Assembly: GCA_017626035.1 (NCBI GenBank)
Contig: JAGAJR010000002.1
Location: 1 to 54,242, forward strand
Length of the DNA stretch: 54,242 bases
Direction of reading: 5' to 3'
DNA from: Alphaproteobacteria bacterium
Lineage (GTDB): Bacteria > Pseudomonadota > Alphaproteobacteria > RF32 > CAG-239
The notes under the pieces are model-generated. The model was not told the DNA's origin. It did no database searches and saw nothing but the letters and a program-made list of their open reading frames with translations. Position 1 is the first letter of the stretch. Every line of letters begins with the position of its first letter. This document shows positions 51,614 to 54,242 of the stretch, one piece after another. Position numbers and translations under genes: made by a program.

Positions 51614-51823
51614 ATGACATTAGTTAATATCGAAGATATTAAACTTTCAGATGAAGAAAGACAGCCTTGTGAAGTATGGACAAGAGTAATGGGTTATCAT
51701 CGCCCGGTATCTGAATTCAACAAAGGTAAGAAATCAGAATATTATTCTAGAGTATGCTTCTGCGAGAGCAAGGCTGTTCTTAAGCTGAGCGAAGAAGATG
51801 TAATGTCTGTTGCAGCAGAATAA
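51614..51823 (+). CDS. stand-alone glycyl-radical domain of class III ribonucleotide reductase
   Basis: 69 aa with its own strong GGAGAG eight bases before the ATG. Residues 19-45 (CEVWTRVMGYHRPV, then FNKGKKSEYYSR) are the C-terminal glycyl-radical segment of NrdD; Gly27 in RVMGY would carry the radical. New sequence flanks it (18 residues before, about 20 after, including CFCES). It lies between nrdD and nrdG. It must insert into the NrdD barrel to make an active enzyme, as YfiD/GrcA does for pyruvate formate-lyase. Confidence 0.88.
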   Translation: MTLVNIEDIKLSDEERQPCEVWTRVMGYHRPVSEFNKGKKSEYYSRVCFCESKAVLKLSEEDVMSVAAE

Positions 51824-51840
51824 TATCCGGTAAGATTATA

Positions 51841-52542
51841 ATGGAACATATCAAAATCGGCGGCATTGAGAAATTCAGTGTCGTCGATTTTCCTAATTCA
51901 ATAGCTGCGGTTGTGTTTATGCAGGGATGTCCGTGGCGGTGTCCTTTTTGCTATAACACACATTTGCAGGAAGCGGGAAAAGAAACCGAAATTTCATGGC
52001 CGGCGTTTCTGGAGTTTTTGGAACGTAGAAAAGCGGTGTTGGACGGCGTTGTTTTCAGCGGCGGCGAACCTTTGGTGCAAAATAATTTATCCGCGGCGAT
52101 GGATGATGTGATTGCTCTGGGGTATAAAGTCGGGCTTCATACCGGAGGATACCGTCCGGAAGCTTTAGAAAAGGTTTTGCCGAAAGTTGACTGGGTCGGA
52201 TTGGATATCAAAGCACCTCTTGAAGCAGCACGCTATAAACAAGCAACAGGGTGTTTTGACAAGGTCGAAAATGTTGTGCAAAGCCTGCGGCTACTGATAA
52301 ACAGCGGCAAGGATTTTGAAACAAGAACGACTTGCGATCCGAGGTTGTTAAGTATTGAAGATATTTATACAATGGCGGCTTTTCTGAAAGCCGAAGGGGT
52401 TAAGAATTATCACCTGCAAAAATATCGCCCGATACCTTCAGATAAAACGACACAAGACAGCGAATGCGAAAAATTCTTTCAGGATAAAGACTTGGTCAAA
52501 TATCTGAGCGATACGTTTGAAATTTTCGATTTGAGAAAGTAA
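51841..52542 (+). CDS. nrdG: anaerobic ribonucleotide reductase activating protein (radical SAM)
   Basis: 233 aa. The radical-SAM cluster motif is CPWRCPFC (Cys30, Cys34, Cys37), followed by GGEPLVQ. NrdG uses S-adenosylmethionine and a [4Fe-4S] cluster to generate the glycyl radical, which here is on the 69-aa protein encoded just upstream. The 17-bp gap to that gene and the terminator after 52542 define a three-gene operon. Confidence 0.93.
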   Translation: MEHIKIGGIEKFSVVDFPNSIAAVVFMQGCPWRCPFCYNTHLQEAGKETEISWPAFLEFLERRKAVLDGVVFSGGEPLVQNNLSAAMDDVIALGYKVGLHTGGYRPEALEKVLPKVDWVGLDIKAPLEAARYKQATGCFDKVENVVQSLRLLINSGKDFETRTTCDPRLLSIEDIYTMAAFLKAEGVKNYHLQKYRPIPSDKTTQDSECEKFFQDKDLVKYLSDTFEIFDLRK

Positions 52543-52545
52543 AAA

Positions 52546-52576
52546 GAAGGCTTGCTGTAAAAGCAAGCCTTTTTTC
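52546..52576 (+). terminator. terminator after nrdG
   Basis: AAGGCTTGCT / AGCAAGCCTT stem with a TAAA-type loop and T-run. Confidence 0.9.
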
Positions 52577-52591
52577 AGATCCTATGTATTT

Positions 52592-54241
52592 TTATTTTAA
52601 GAATACTCCCTTGTTAAAAATTGAATTAAATTCAGAAGGCATGCTGGTCAGCTTTGAAGCTGTATTACTGGAGAAATTTGGTATAGTAACCAAGTTTCCT
52701 TCCGGAATACGAGTTTCTTTTGATATTGCAGATGTGCAAGTATACATTGTTTGCGATGTATATATTTTACTCCCGACGACAGCGGCAGAAATATCTGCAA
52801 TCATAGTGGTGCTGGCAGAGGCAGATTTGAAAGTTGTTCCATATGGCACTCTAAGCCTGAATTTTTGTGTTGTTGAATTCAGATACATGCTGGATGAGCC
52901 GTAAATGCCGGAGCTTGAATTACCTGTGATATCTGCGTTGAATTCTCCGTTTCCATCCATTGTAATATCGGAACAGTGATCTAAAGCTTTAGCTTCCTTC
53001 CCTGTTGCTTTACCATTAAATTGGGCATTTCCCAGAATTCGGATATCACCATCTATTAATGCTGTTTCAGGGGAGGTTGTGTAAACATTCAGTTGAGCCG
53101 TATCTTGCAATGTCAGCAGATTGGATCCCCCGATAAATACAGAAATAACACTAAAGTTCCAAGAGTGTGTTTGTTTTATATTAACAATAGAATTTCCTTT
53201 TATTAAACCGGTAGAAGAGATATAAATTCCTCTGGATCTTTCTGCCGGGATATAGATGTCGACATTACTGTTGTCTATTTCCAAATGTTTATCAATATCC
53301 AGTGCGGAAGCAAAAGTTCCGTGTGTTTCAATATATACCTTAGAATTGTTTTGAATTTTTAAGGTACCGACGTCGAATCCTGTTCCCCAGCATCCGTTAG
53401 TTAAAATATCAACATTAGCGGCATCAAGAGTAAGGTTGGCGTTGTATCCGTAAATTCCGTGAACACTCATATTAACAGGAGGTTCAGGAGTTGTTTGCAG
53501 AGCTTCTGTACAAATTGAACCTTTATCTTTGATACTGATATTTCCTTTAAAAGTGATAGGGTTGCTTGTTTCTATAGAGACCATAGGATAAGAACCGGCA
53601 CCTTTAAGAGGATCAGTATCTGCTTTAACTGTAATATTGACGTTTTCAATAATATTGTTTCCTGAGGTGCTTGGAAAATTAAGAGCTCCTGCTTTAGGTG
53701 TAACGCCTGAAACAGTCTGACTTGGTTTATTTCTTTTTAAGGTATCTACGTCAATATTCAAATTTCTGACCTCTGAGTGATCAGCCAGGATGATTCCAGG
53801 TTGTGAAACATCTTGTGTAAATTTAAATCTTAAATATGTTTCTCCGTTACCAACAAGTTTTTGATATGCTTTAAGAGTAATAGATTGGTTAGTACAGGTA
53901 ACGTCATTTTCAATATTAATGGTTGATCCTTCAGTTGCTGCATTAATTTTTGCAACAAGAGAAGCACAGTCTGTTAACTTTGGTTTACAACTTGAGTAAT
54001 AGGTTGTTCCGTTAATGGAGCAGGATTTAGCTCCTGCGTCAGGTGCCGTGTCGGAACAGGTAGACCAGGAAGCAGGGCACTTACAAGAAGCGTATTTTGC
54101 TGTGCCGCCGATGGTGCAGGCTCCGCCCACACCTTCCTGATTGGTGCCGCAAGTTACCCAGCTGTCGTTACATTTACAGCTTTCATATTTGGTAACACCG
54201 TTAAGCGTACAGGATTTTCCGTTTCCGACTTCGTTGTTTGC
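52592..54241 (-). CDS. surface protein with Cys-rich repeats and beta-helix, C-terminal part
   Basis: 549 codons of a gene whose start lies beyond the right edge; the frame is open to the last base. The visible N-terminal part has Cys-rich repeats of about 35 residues (CTLNGVTKYESCKCNDSW; CTIGGTAKYASCKCPASW; CSINGTTYYSSCKPK). From about codon 85 on, the sequence has the rung-like pattern of a parallel beta-helix (repeated N-x-I/V short strands, many Asn and Gly). Such proteins are usually secreted adhesins or polysaccharide-active enzymes. No active site is identified. Confidence 0.75.
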   Translation of the reverse strand, partial: ANNEVGNGKSCTLNGVTKYESCKCNDSWVTCGTNQEGVGGACTIGGTAKYASCKCPASWSTCSDTAPDAGAKSCSINGTTYYSSCKPKLTDCASLVAKINAATEGSTINIENDVTCTNQSITLKAYQKLVGNGETYLRFKFTQDVSQPGIILADHSEVRNLNIDVDTLKRNKPSQTVSGVTPKAGALNFPSTSGNNIIENVNITVKADTDPLKGAGSYPMVSIETSNPITFKGNISIKDKGSICTEALQTTPEPPVNMSVHGIYGYNANLTLDAANVDILTNGCWGTGFDVGTLKIQNNSKVYIETHGTFASALDIDKHLEIDNSNVDIYIPAERSRGIYISSTGLIKGNSIVNIKQTHSWNFSVISVFIGGSNLLTLQDTAQLNVYTTSPETALIDGDIRILGNAQFNGKATGKEAKALDHCSDITMDGNGEFNADITGNSSSGIYGSSSMYLNSTTQKFRLRVPYGTTFKSASASTTMIADISAAVVGSKIYTSQTMYTCTSAISKETRIPEGNLVTIPNFSSNTASKLTSMPSEFNSIFNKGVFLK

Positions 54242-54242
54242 A

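Noticed and set aside
51569-51616. nrdD split as a sequencing frameshift
   Set aside because: There is a stop in each relevant frame, unrelated added sequence on both sides and a strong ribosome binding site before the small gene, so a single base error does not restore a normal NrdD.

Overview
The window looks like chromosomal DNA from an AT-rich (about 40% G+C by eye), anaerobic, host-associated alphaproteobacterium. The gene run ptsP - rodZ-like - ispG - hisS - prfA is a conserved alphaproteobacterial order. Class III (oxygen-independent) ribonucleotide reductase, the many lipoproteins and the secreted Cys-rich DUF1566-type proteins fit the uncultured gut lineage often labelled 'Azospirillum/Acetobacter sp. 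CAG' (order RF32). That placement is inference from gene content; no rRNA gene is present.

Layout. 1-8.9 kb: start of a secreted Cys-rich protein, a LemA/DUF3137 pair, a fused SpmA-SpmB membrane protein, a CorA/ZntB-like transporter, a lipoprotein hydrolase, dtd, and two small envelope proteins. 8.9-16.7 kb: an MsbA-like exporter, a CoaD-HD fusion, a flavin reductase, a LysR regulator, a zeta-toxin-like kinase facing a nucleotidyltransferase, and unknown genes. 16.8-19.7 kb: a very AT-rich islet (Mrr-like nuclease with membrane segments, SDH-type serine protease, two tiny genes) between two copies of a 36-bp terminator repeat, next to tRNA-Leu(UAA) and a displaced copy of that tRNA's 3' end. 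19.9-24.8 kb: psd-pssA, a 34-residue-repeat secreted protein, a 50-aa lipoprotein and a degenerate DEAD-box protein. 24.9-33.7 kb: housekeeping genes (isochorismatase family, two ManC-like cupins, ptsP, rodZ, ispG-hisS-prfA). 33.8-45.6 kb: dnaE with two membrane-protein genes, a GH24 lysozyme, a DUF2207 protein, a GlmU-type pyrophosphorylase without its acetyltransferase half, and oligoendopeptidase F. 45.6-47.2 kb: a small HTH gene preceded by a structured RNA with its own promoter and terminator, then a tandem 56-bp repeat and a lone VirB8-like gene. 47.2-52.6 kb: a TolC-family lipoprotein and the anaerobic nrdD-(radical domain)-nrdG operon. 52.6 kb to the end: a Cys-repeat/beta-helix surface protein that runs off the window.

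Most notable. (1) NrdD is split: the 686-aa catalytic chain ends after its zinc finger, and the glycyl-radical motif lies on a separate 69-aa gene with its own ribosome binding site. Tandem NrdR boxes and DnaA-like boxes lie upstream. (2) Two genes for related secreted proteins share a promoter-proximal element with an identical 13-base A/T homopolymer, a candidate phase-variation switch. (3) The tRNA-Leu islet. (4) The structured RNA and the covarying tandem hairpins at 45.9-46.3 kb. (5) The CoaD-HD fusion.
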